Assembly (NCBI GenBank): GCA_014526335.1
Contig: JACTAT010000105.1
Span: 1-64,000 of the forward strand
Source: Chrysaora quinquecirrha
Lineage: Eukaryota; Cnidaria; Scyphozoa; Semaeostomeae; Pelagiidae
Reading direction: 5' to 3'
Length of the DNA: 64,000 bases
Shown here: piece after piece, positions 44,901 through 56,700 of the stretch
Position numbering within the stretch: the first letter of the stretch is position 1
How the letters are laid out: every line of letters begins with the position of its first letter
The notes under the pieces: model-generated
What the model saw: only the letters and a program-made list of their open reading frames with translations
Told to the model about the DNA's origin: nothing
The model's database searches: none
Position numbers and translations under genes: made by a program

Positions 44901-47900
44901 CCATTTAGCAAGGCTATAGACTTGCCTTTTTGTTTATTTTCGAGAATATTCGACTAATATTGATAGAAAAATACAGTACTTGTATCCTAAAGGCTATTTA
45001 GGGGTAATAGGGTAAGATTTGGTACTTTTTTTTCGAGAAATAGGGGACTTTCCAAAACACCTCATTTTGGCCTATTTTTAGCCATTTAGCAAGGCTATAG
45101 ACTTGCTCTTTTTGCTATTTTTGGAGGATTATTTTTTCTCCCTTATTCGACTCATATTGATAGAAAATACTTTATTTGCCCCCTGGAGGCTATTCGGGGA
45201 ATATTTTTTAAGATTTGGTAGCTATTTTTGGAGAAGAAAAGGGGCTTCCAAACACATGATTTTGGCCTATTTTTGGCCATTTAGCAAGGCTATAGACTTG
45301 CCTTTTTTGCTATTTTTCGAGGATTATTTTCTCTCCCTATTTCGACTCACATTGATAAAGAAATATATTATTTGCCCCTAGAGGCTATTCAGGGGGTATT
45401 GGGTATGATTTGGTAACTTTTTTCGAGAAAAAGGGGACTTTCCAAAACTCCGATTTTTCCTATTTTTGGCCATTTAGCAAGGCTATAGACTTGCCTTTTT
45501 TGCTATTTTTCGAGAATTATTTTCTCTCCTAATTCGACTCATATTGATAGAAAAATACTTTATTTGCCCTCTAGACGCTATTCAGTGGGGTATTTGGTAA
45601 GATCTCGTAACTGTTTTTTCAGAAAAAATGGAGTTTCCAAAGCTCTGATTTTGGCCTATTTTGGCCATTTAGCAAGGCTATAGACTTGCCATTTTTGCTA
45701 CTTTTCGAGAATTATTTTCTCTCCTAATTCGACTGGTGTTGATAGAAAAATTTTATTTACCCCTGGAGGCTTTTCAGGGATATTTTTAAGATTTGGTAAC
45801 TATTTTGGGAAAAAGGGGTTTCCAAAACACCTGATTTTGGCCTATTTTTGGCCATCTAGCAAGGCTATAGACTGGCCTTTTTTGCTATTTTTCGAGAATT
45901 GTTTTCTCTCCCTAATTCGACTGGTGTTGATAGAAAAATACTCTATTTGCCCCCTGGAGGCTATTCAGGGAATATTTTGTAAGATTTGGTAGCTATTTTT
46001 GGAGAAAAAAGGGGGTTTCGAAACACCTGATTTTACCCTATTTTTGGCCATTTAGCAAGGCTATAGACTTGCCTTTTTTGCTATTTTTCAAGGAATATTT
46101 TCTCTCCCTATTTCGACTCACATTGATAAAAAAATATATTATTTGCCCCGTAGAGGCTATTCAGGGGGTATTGGGTATGATTTGGTAACTTTTTTCGAGA
46201 AAAAATGGAGTTTCCAAAACTCTGATTTTGGCCTATTTTTGGCCATCTAGCAAGGCTATAGACTGGCCTTTTTTGCTATTTTTCGAGAATTATTTTCTCT
46301 CCCTAATTCGACTGGTGTTGATAGAAAAATACTCTATTTGCCACCTGGAGGCTATTCAGGGAATATTTTGTAAGATTTGGTAGCTATTTTTGGAGAGAAA
46401 AAAGGGGGTTTCGAAACACCTGATTTTACCCTATTTTTGGCCATTTAGCAAGGCTATAGACTTGCCTTTTTTGCTATTTTTCGAGGATTATTTTCTCTCC
46501 CTATTTCGACTCACATTGATAAAGAAATATATTATTTGCCCCCTAGAGGCTATTCAGGGGGTATTGGGTATGATTTGGTAACTTTTTTCGAGAAAAAGGG
46601 GACTTTCCAAAACTCCGATTTTTCCTATTTTTGGCCATTTAGCAAGGCTATAGACTTGCCTTTTTTGCTATTTTTCGAGGATTATTTTCTCTCCCTATTT
46701 CGACTCATATTGATAAAAAAATATATTATTTGCCCCGTAGAGGCTATTCAGGGGGTATTGGGTATGATTTGGTAACTTTTTTCGAGAAAAAATGGAGTTT
46801 CCAAAACTCTGATTTTGGCCTATTTTTGACCATTTAGCAAGGCTACAGACTTGCCTTTTTTGCAATTTTTCGAGGATTATTATCTCTCCCTAATTGGACT
46901 CATATTGATAGAAAAATACTTTATTTGCCCCCCTAAAAGCTTTGCAGGGGATATTTTTTAAAATTTAGTAACTATTTTTGGAGAAAAAAGGGCGTTTCCA
47001 TAACACTTTATTTTAGCCAATTTTTGCCATTTAGCAAGGCTATAGACTTGCCTTTTTTTCTATTTTTCGAGGATTATTTTCTCTCCCTAATTCGACTCAT
47101 ATTGATAGAAAAATACTTCATTTGCCCCCTAGAGGCTATTCAGGGGGGTATTTGGTAAGATCTCGTAACTGTTTGTTCAGAAAAAATGGAGTTTCCAAAG
47201 CTATAATTTTGGCCTATTTTTGGCCATTTAGCAAGGCTATAGACTTGCCTTTTTTGTTATTTTTCGAGAATTCTTTTCTCTCCCTATTTCGACTCATATT
47301 GATAGAAAACGCATTATTTGCACCCCAGAAGCTATTCAGGTGGAAAAGGGTAAGATTTGGTAACTTTTATTAGAGAGAAAGGGGACTTTCCAAAACACCT
47401 GATTTTGGCCTATTTTTGGCCATATAGCAAGGCTAAAGACTTGCCTTTTTTGCTTTTTTTGGAGAATTATTTTTTCTCCCTTATTCGACTCATATTGATA
47501 GAATAATACTTTATTTGCCCCCCTGGAGGCTATTTAGGGGATATTTTCTAAGATTTGGTAATTATTTTTGGAGAAAAAAGGGGACTTTCCAAAACTCCGA
47601 TGTTTCCCATTTTTGGCCATTTAGCAAGGCTATAGACTTGCCTTTTTTGTTTATTTTTCGAGAATATTCGACTAATATTGATAGAAAAATACAGTACTTG
47701 TATCCTAAAGGCTATTTAGGGGTAATAGGGTAAGATTTGGTACTTTTTTTTCGAGAAATAGGGGACTTTCCAAAACACCTCATTTTGGCCTATTTTTAGC
47801 CATTTAGCAAGGCTATAGACTTGCTCTTTTTGCTATTTTTGGAGGATTATTTTTTCTCCCTTATTCGACTCATATTGATAGAAAATACTTTATTTGCCCC

Positions 47901-50900
47901 CTGGAGGCTATTCGGGGAATATTTTTTAAGATTTGGTAGCTATTTTTGGAGAAGAAAAGGGGCTTCCAAACACATGATTTTGGCCTATTTTTGGCCATTT
48001 AGCAAGGCTATAGACTTGCCTTTTTTGCTATTTTTCGAGAATTATTTTTTCTCCCTAATTTGACTGGTTGTGATAGAAAAATACTTTATTTGCCCCCTGG
48101 AGGCTTTTCAAGGGATATTTTTTAAGATTTGGTAACTATTTTTGGAGAGAAAGGGGGTTTCCAAAACACCTGATTTTGGACTATTTTTGGCCATTTAGCA
48201 AGGCTATAGACTGGCCTTTTTGCTATTTTTCGAGAATTATTTTCTCTCCCTAATTCGACTGGTATTGATAGAAAAATACTTTATTTTCCCCTTAAAGGCT
48301 ATTCAGGGGGTATTGGGTATGATTTGGTAACTTTTCTCTAGAAAAAGGGGACTTTCCAAAACTCCAATTTTTCCTATTTTTGGCAATTTAGCAAGGCTAT
48401 AGACTTGCCTTTTTTGCTATTTTTCGAGAATTATTTTCTCTCCCTAATTCGACTCATATGGATATAAAAATACTTTATTTGCTCCCCTCGAAGCTTTGCA
48501 GGGAATATTTTTTAAGATTTGGTAGCTATTTTTGGAGAAAAAAGGGGGTTTCCAAACACCTGATTTTAGCCTATTTTTGGCCATTTAGCAAGGCTATAGA
48601 CTTGCCTTTTTTGCTATTTTTCGAGGATTATTTTCTCTCCCTATTTCGACTCATATTGATAAAAAAATATATTATTTGCCCCCTAGAGGCTATTCAGGGG
48701 GTCTTGGGTATGATTTGGTAACTTTTTTTGAGAAAAAGGGGACTTTCGAAAACTCCGATTTTTCCTATTCTTGGCCATTTAGCAAGGCTATAGACTTGCC
48801 TTTTTTGATATTTTTCGAGAATTTTTTCCTTTCCCTAATTTGACTGATATTGATAGAAAAACACTTTATTTGCCCTCTAGACGCAATTCAGGGGAGTATT
48901 TGGTAAGATCTCGTAACTGTTTTTTCAGAAAAAATGGAGTTTTCAAAACTCTGATTTTGGCCTATTTTTGGCAATTTAGCAAGGCTATAGACTTGCCTTT
49001 TTTGCTATTTTTCGAGAATTATTTTCTCTCCCTAATTCGACTCATATTGATAGAAAAATACTTTATTTGCCCCCTAGAGGCTATTCAGGGGGTATTGGGT
49101 ATGATTTGGTAACTTTTTTCGAGAAAAAGGGACTTTCCAAAACTCCGATTTTTCCTATTTTTTGCCATTTAGCAAGGCTATAGACTTGCCTTTTTTGCTA
49201 TTTTTCGAGAATTATTTTCTCTCCCTAATTCGACTCATATTGACAGAAAAATACTTTTTTGCCCCCCCCCCTGGAGGCTATTCAGGGTATATTCTTTTAA
49301 GATTTGGTAACTATTTTTGAAGAAAAAAGGAGGTTTTTCACCACACCTGACTTTGTGCTATTTTTGGCCATTTAGCAAGGCTATAGACTTGCCCTTTTTG
49401 CTATTTTTCGAGGATTATTTTCTCTCCCTAATTCGACTCATATTGACAGAAAAATATATGATTTGCTCCCTAGAGGCTATTCAGGGAGTATTAGGTAAGA
49501 TTTCGTAACTTTTTTTTCGAGAAAATGGGACTTTCCAAAACTCCGATTTTTGCCTATTTTTGGCCACTTAGCAAGGCTATAGACTTGCCTTTTTTGCTCT
49601 TTTTCGAGGATTATTTTCTGTCCCTTATTCGACCCATATTGATAGAAAAATACTTTCTTTGCCCCCTGGAGGCTATTCAGGGGGATGTTTTTTAAGATTT
49701 GGTAACTATTTTTGGAGAAAAAAGGGGGTTTCCAAAACTCCGATTTTCGACTATTTTGGCCATTTAGCAAAGCTATAGACTTGCTTTTTTGCTATTTTTC
49801 GAGGATTATTTTCTGTCCCTAATTCGACTCATATTGATAGAAAAATACTTTATTTGCCCCCTAGAGGCTATTCAGGGGGGTATTTGGTAAGATTTCGTAA
49901 CTATTTTTCAGAAAAAATGGAGTTTCCAAAACTCCGATTTTTGCCTATTTTTGGCCATTTAGAAAGGCTATAGACTTGCCTTTTTTGCTCTTTTTTGAGG
50001 ATTATTTTCTGTCCCTAATTCGACTCATATTGATAGAAAAATACTTTATTTGCCCCCTAGAGGCTATTCAGGGCGGTATTTGGTAAGATTTCGTAACTAT
50101 TTTTCAGAAAAAATGGAGTTTCCAAAACTCCGATTTTCGCCTATTTTGGCCATTTAGCAAAGCTATAGACTTGCCTTTTTTGCTATTTTTCGAGGATTAT
50201 TTTCTCTCCCTAATTCGACTCATATTGATAGAAAAATACTTCATTTGCCCCCTAGAGGCTATTCAGGGGGGTATTTGGTAAGATTTCGTAACTATAGACT
50301 TGCCTTTTTTGCTCTTTTTTGAGGATTATTTTCTGTCCCTAATTCGACTCATATTGATAGAAAAATACTTTATTTGCCCCCTAGAGGCTATTCAGGGGGG
50401 TATTTGGTAAGATTTCGTAACTATAGACTTGCCTTTTTTGCTCTTTTTTGAGGATTATTTTCTGTCCCTAATTCGACTCATATTGATAGAAAAATACTTT
50501 CTTTGCCCCCTGGAGGCTATTCAGGGGATATTTTTTAAGATTTGGTAACTCTTTTTGCAGAAAAAGGGGAGTTTCCAAAACACCTGATTTTAGCCTATTT
50601 TTGGCCATATAGACTTGCCTTTTTTGCTATTTTTCGAGGATAATTTTCTGTCCTAATTCGACTCATATTGATAGGAAATACATCATTTGCCCCCTAGAAG
50701 CTATTCGGGCGGCATTGGGTAAGAATTGGTAACTTTTTTTCGAGAAAAAGGGGACTTTCCAAAACATATGATTTTAGCCTATTTTTGGCCATTTAGCAAC
50801 GCTATAGACTTACCTTTTTTGCCATTTTTTGAGGATTATTTTCTCTCCCTAATTTGATTCATATTGATAGAAAAATACATTATTTGTCCCCTAGAAGCTA

Positions 50901-52440
50901 TTCAGGGGGTATTGAGTAAGATTTAGCAACTATTTTTGAAGAGAAAAGGGAGTTTCCAAAGCATCTGATTTTGGCCATTTAGCAAGGCTATAGACTTGTC
51001 TTTTTTGCCATTTTTTGAGGATTATTTTCTCTCCCTAACTTGACTCATATTGATAGAAAAATGCTTAATTTATCCCCTAGAGGCTGTTCAAGGGGTATTT
51101 GGTAAGATTTGGTAACTATTTTTTAAGGGAAAAGGGAGTTGCCAAAACTCGTGATTTTGGCCTATTTTTGTCAATTAGCAAGGCTATAGCGTTGCCTTTT
51201 TTGCGATTCTTTAAGGGTAACGTTCTCTCCCTTTCACATTGATAGAAATATACTTTATTTACTACCTAAAGGCTATTTTAAGGGGTATTTGATAAGCTTT
51301 GGTAACCATTTTTGAGGGAAAAAAGTGAGTTTTTAAACATGATTTTTGGCCATTTAGCAAGGCTTTTGACTTGCCTTTTTTGCTATTTTTCGAGGATTAT
51401 TTTCTCTCCCTAATTCGACTCATATTGATAGAAAAATACATTATTTTCCCCCTAGAAGCTATTCAGGGGGTATTGAGTAAGATTTAGTAACTATTTTTGA
51501 AGACAAAAGGGAGTTTCCAAAGCATCTGATTCTGGCCCATTTTTGGCCATTTAGCAAGGCTATAGACTTACCATTTTTGCTATTTTTTGAGGATTATTTT
51601 CCTCCTAATTCGACTTATATTGATAGAAAAATACATTATTTGGCCCCTAGAGGCTATTCAGGGGGAATAGGGTAAGATTTGGTAACGTTTTTCGAGAAAC
51701 AGGGGACTTTCCAAAACACCTGATTTTGGCCTATTTTTGGTCAATTAGCAAGGCTATAGAGTTGCCTTTTTTGCGATTCTTTGAGGGTAACTTTCTCTCC
51801 CTTTCACATTGATAGAAATATACTTTATTTACCATCTAAAGGCTATTTTAAGGGATATTTGATAAGTTTTGGTAACCATTTTTGAGGGAAAAAAGTGAGT
51901 TTTTAAACATGATTTTTGGCCATTTAGCAAGGCTATAGAGTTGCCTTTTTTGCGATTCTTCGAGGGTAATTTCTCTCCCTTTCACATTGATAGAAATATA
52001 ATTTATTTAACACCTAAAGGTTATTTTAAGGGATATTTGCTAAGCTTTGGTAACCAATTTTTAGGGAAAAAAGTGAGTTTTTAAACATGATTTTTGGCCA
52101 TTTAGCAAGGCCATAGACTTGCAATTTTGCCAATTTTTCGAGGGTAATGTTTCTTCCTAATTCGGCCTAATTTGACAGAACAATACTTCGTTTCCTCCTA
52201 AAGCTCATTTCGGGTTTTTTGGGAGGATTCGGTATTGATTTTTGAAGAAAAAAGTAGTTTTCCAGAAACACATGATCTCGGCCGATTTTTGCCCATTTTG
52301 CAAGGCCTTTTTGGCGATTCTTCGAGGGGATCTGTCTCTTCCTACTTTGCCCTAATTTGATGGGAAAAGACTCTGTTCATCCCTAGAAGTCATTTAGAGG
52401 TTTTTCGGGAGGAATTGGTAACCACTTTTGCAGACATCAT
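23950..52440 (+). repeat. satellite array, ~195-bp monomers, about 28.5 kb
   Basis: Roughly 146 tandem monomers of about 193-197 bp in one orientation. The monomer order is: GTAACT-TTTTT-GAGAAAAA-GGG, TTTCCAAAA, ACTCCGATTTT, GGCCTATTTTTGGCCATTTA, GCAAGGCTATAGACTTGCC, TTTTTTGCTATTTTTCGAG, ATTATTTTCTCTCCC, TAATTCGACTCATATTGATA, GAAAAATACTTTATTTGCCC, CCTAGAGGCTATTCAGGGGG, TATTGGGTATGATTTG. Three inverted repeats recur in most copies: TGGCC/GGCCA, GCAAG/CTTGC around CTATAG, and CCCCCTG/CAGGGGG around GAGGCTATT. Higher-order duplications are visible: offsets of 1187, 1362, 2188, 2382, 4092 and about 6210 bp link near-identical blocks. Monomers are most uniform between about 27 and 48 kb and decay at both edges. 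Short overlapping frames occur in every monomer but are broken by stops and by length changes, so I treat the array as non-coding. It lies between LBR and TBCB. Confidence 0.95.
50285..50475 (+). repeat. two shortened satellite monomers
   Basis: Here GATTTCGTAACTATAGACTT joins the GTAACTAT part of the monomer directly to CTATAGACTTG, skipping about 65 bp. The shortened 129-bp unit occurs twice in a row (junctions at 50290 and 50419). The shared CTAT at the joint suggests deletion between short repeats followed by duplication of the shortened unit. Confidence 0.75.
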
Positions 52441-53724
52441 CATCACGTTGTGCAGAGAGGAAATGCAGAGAAAAATGCTTTTCAAAAGTTGAGCTCCTAA
52501 AATATTAAATAAATTTCTGGAAATACGCAATAAGGATTCGAAACAGGCAATATTCTTGTATTTTCTATTGCTATTAAATTGAAAAATTAATAAAGATGAC
52601 TTTTAACTACAATGGGAAAATATGTTAACTCTAGGAATAATGTGGGGGCATTCTAGGACAAAACCGTCTGTTATCAAATTTATGTTTTTAGAACGAATGT
52701 TGATTTTTAGAACGTACCTAAGTTAGTAGAGCATGTTTTCATTTAGTCCAAAAGAACACAATACACTTTAAGAACCAGAAAACTTTCTGGCTGTTCTTAA
52801 GTTTTTGCCTTTTTTGAGCCTGAAATTTTGCAATTAAAGTGCTGCCTACTTGTCCATTATTACGTGTATGAAATGTTCATTTTACCGTGTAAGGCAAAAT
52901 TTACAGCAAACAAGCCAAGTACACTTTCAGTAATAATGTATTCGCCAGGTTGAGCTTTCATTGGCTATTCCAAATCTTTCTGAAATCTGATTGGCTATAG
53001 ACAAAAAACAATGACGTATGAATATCGATTTTCGACGGAAAAAAATGGAAGAAAATAAAAATTCGACGATGGGTTTAGGTGATATCTCTTTTTAAGATTA
53101 CCAAACTTTAGGGATATTAAGTGGTCAAGCGGTGAGTTGCTAAGTGGATTACTATATATTAGATCTGAAGTTAGCGGTTTCAACAGTAGCGGGAATTCAA
53201 CCCAATTCAACTTTCCGACTGGTAGGGCCAAGAGGCCTAGATTTTCGGCAAACAGAAAACTGGGGGGGGGCTCGACCCCCTTAGACCCCATCGTTTCCGC
53301 TTCTGTATTACATTTCCTTTCCCTTCACTGACAGAGCGATATAATTCAACGGACGGGATAAGCATTCTAACTTCGGGCCTTTTGTAGTCCTTGTGAGCGC
53401 AAGAGGGAAGGGCGTCTTTACCGAACTGGTACCAACCAGTTTCAAGGACGCCAGAGCCAATTTAGAAGAAAAGTGAAGATCTATTCTCTCAAGACAATGT
53501 AAAACAAAGATATTGAGCCAAAAATTAAACACTAGCTACTTATTTTGTGAGGATAAAATGGCCAGGCTCCCATCTCTGTGCCATGGCTGAGAGTGGCGAT
53601 CGCTCGCAAGAAGGTCATTGAAAACAGAAGTCTTAGCTAGCATCTAAAAATCAGACGGAATACACTTTAGGGAAATATATGTAATACACACCTGTCAATT
53701 TGCATCAACCATAAAGATTTCGTC
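52441..53724. other. spacer between satellite array and TBCB
   Basis: About 1.3 kb with no recognised gene. It includes a G10 run at 53262-53271 and two TGATTGGCTA/CATTGGCTA words near 52960-53000. Short frames on the minus strand at 52995-53532 have no recognisable domain. Confidence 0.5.
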
Positions 53725-56700
53725 TTACATTTCATCATCGTCATTAAGACCAAAGTCCTCCTCAGGGAAATCACCAACAGTAACTTGACTAGGACGAACG
53801 AACCCGCCATATTTTGGAGCACATTCGAAGTACTTTTTACCTTGAACACTAAAGCAAAATAAAATTCTTATCAAACTGAAACTAATCGAAAAATTTAAAC
53901 TGTCCGTCAATTAAAATTCTGCATACTTACGTTCCGTTATTTTTCCCCAATGGTTCGTCATATTTCACGCCGATCCACCAACCAGGTTTGAATTCTGTAA
54001 GACCTGAAATTGATATATCTCGTATAAGATGAAAAGCTTATAGAGACAGAAAAGAATACGGTTTGCAAAGAGTAAGAAAGGACCTCTTTTGGTCAAATTG
54101 TAGTTCCATAAGTTCCTTAATAGTTCAAGTTTGACCGCGCATCAAGTGCGATGAAAGGAGCACAGACAATAGAAAAATATCGAAATTCTGAATGCTGCTT
54201 TTAATTGTGGATATTTACAGGAGGCAAGAGAGAAGTTTGATATATGTAAAAGTACAATGTCGCGAAATCAAGAAGTATATTTCACTGATATCGTCTGATC
54301 AAATATGTAATGCCGGGGGGTATTTCATTGTTCAAGAGACTAGACGTGCCGCCCAGTTTTTCCAAACTCACCCATGTCTACCGATAAGCTCTGTTACTCG
54401 TGGTACCCATGTATAGAAAGAACAACGAAATTTTTTACCCATTTGTACCAATATCTAAAATATTTGAACCATATCTAACGTCTGAGGCAACTCTAAATGC
54501 GGCGATAAGGCCTTTGCGCCGAAAACTAAAACGCAAATTTTATCAGGCTTTTCAAGACAATGCATGTTTAAAAGTTTTTTATATTTTACTACCCATGTGT
54601 AGAGATTCTTTACGGAAAACCAATCGATATGAAGGGAAATTGGCGCTGAAAAAGTTACCCATTTGGGCGGCACATCTAGTATAATGAACAATGGGAGTAC
54701 CCCCGGGATGTAATGTAGTCTCCACTCGCATCTTCGTATAGGACTCGACCTCGGAATAGAGTCTGCCTTAGTCAATTGTTTTTGGTATATTTCTGGCGTT
54801 TATGCTCTGAGGAATGTAAGAGAACAAGAGCTTGTAAGTGTGCCCAGAGATAATTCTGCTGTTTCTCGCAATTTTAATTTCTTAAATAAAAAAAGTTTCC
54901 CAGCATTTAGTTAAGAAGAGCATTATTTCGGGAGAAAGTGTTAGCATTGTTATTTTCGTTATTCTTAGAGATAATTTAATGGGATTGTAATTTTGCGAAG
55001 CCTTATTCCCAATTCAACTTACCTACATACACAACAGTGCCTCTACGTGTTGGTTGTTTTGGTACACTAACTTCACATCGATCTCCAATTTTCATGGTTT
55101 TTGCCGTTTCTTCTTCTTCTAATTCTTTTTGTTTTTCTTTTTCTTCGGCATTTTTCGCATCATCTGAATATTTTCCCATTTTATTTAGTTTTAGAAAGTT
55201 ACGAACAGTATCTAATGAAGAAAATAAGTTGAAATCAAAGAAAGATGTCGTTCTGGGGCAAAATTAAAGAAAAATAAAATTAGGTGGATTTGCAGAAGGG
55301 AATTTTCATTCAAGAGTTGTTGAAAATTTTTTGCCTGATTTGAATTTATTTCAAAACTTATTCCTTTAACTTTGATCGTTGAAGTTATAGCTGCTTTAGC
55401 AATTTAGCTGAAATTCTTTACGTGTCTTATACAAACAACCTTGTTAACAGTCGATGAAAGCTTGAATTCTTTTAACAGTTTTGTCGGTAAATGGGAGAAC
55501 TCTTTTCTCGAAACGATACGGGGAAAACCAGGCTTATAAACAAGTGCGGCTTACAATCGGAAAAATACGGTATGGTTTTATAGACTTCCATATTTAATAG
55601 AAAAACAATTTTTTGGAAATTTAAAGTTGTGAGAATTAATTAGAACCAGTAAAATCGAGTCGAATCTAAAAAGTTTGGTCATTTGATGATTAAGAGGACA
55701 TGTACAGTTAAACTTTGCTCAACTTTTCTCAGCTGGATGCACGGACTGGAATGTGCAGCGTACAGAAATTGCTCAAAACATGGAAGCAGTAACACCTAAT
55801 TATCTTAATGCCTGGTGACATTGTTTTATCAGCACCAGCATTGTATTTTCTCCCTGTATCAAAAAAAACTCTATGGTACAAGGTTATTTGTTGAAAAAGT
55901 CTTTTTCCATAAATTCTCAAGTACTTTCGAACCAAAAAACTACGTGACTATTTGGTGAACCCCTGATGAATACTACCAACCGTTAAACATCGACCAGTAA
56001 CAATTGCTCTGTCATTTTAAACCTCAACCGAATATTGCTTGGTATTCCTCGCGAAATTTAAAGGAAACTTCAGTCTGATAAACTGCATTCAGAAGAAGAC
56101 AGGCGGATGATTTGTCTTCCATTAGCATTTGGTGCCCGAATCCGAATAGAAATGGGTAAGCCAGCAATCAAATGGCATGTTTTCTGTGTAACATCGAACA
56201 TTTTAATCTCTGATGACAGAAACGGATTCAAATGAGCAAGTTGAGCACCTCGCGAGGTGCTCAACTTAGCGGGAGTTTGCCCTCGACAAAAATGTACCAT
56301 GTACAGTTATAAGCAAGCGAATCCTGGTGCGATAACAGGCTTAATCCTCTAAAATATGCAGTTTTTCCTGACTTGAGCACAACTGTACATGTCCTCTTTC
56401 ATTTTCAGCTCGAATTTTTCTACTTTTGATACATCTTCAAACTCTCCTGCTGTTCTGCTTGGATCTTTGTCTATTACCTAAAGAAATTGAGCAACCATAC
56501 TCTGTATTCTTCATAGTTAAGCCAAAGTTCGAAATTGAATAATTTCATCTCACAGAAGGTAAGCAATAGCGTCAGTCTCACATCACAAGTATTTGATGTC
56601 TTGCATATTACTATGTAAAATTGCTTAAAGACCAAAACGCAAGCAATATATAGAGCACAACATTATTGGAGCGATTTGAGAATAGGTTGGCTGGTGAAAT

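Noticed and set aside
24214..49770. Dozens of overlapping short ORFs with shared words such as WPFSKAIDLPFLLFFE
   Set aside because: They are translations of the satellite monomer. Stops recur every monomer or two, several frames are open at once, and monomer lengths change the frame freely.
23950..52440. CRISPR array
   Set aside because: The repeats are contiguous ~195-bp units with no unique spacers, in a eukaryotic context with no cas genes.
52995..53532. Minus-strand ORFs (98 and 74 residues)
   Set aside because: No recognisable domain, no supporting splice pattern, and the translation passes through a G10/C10 run.
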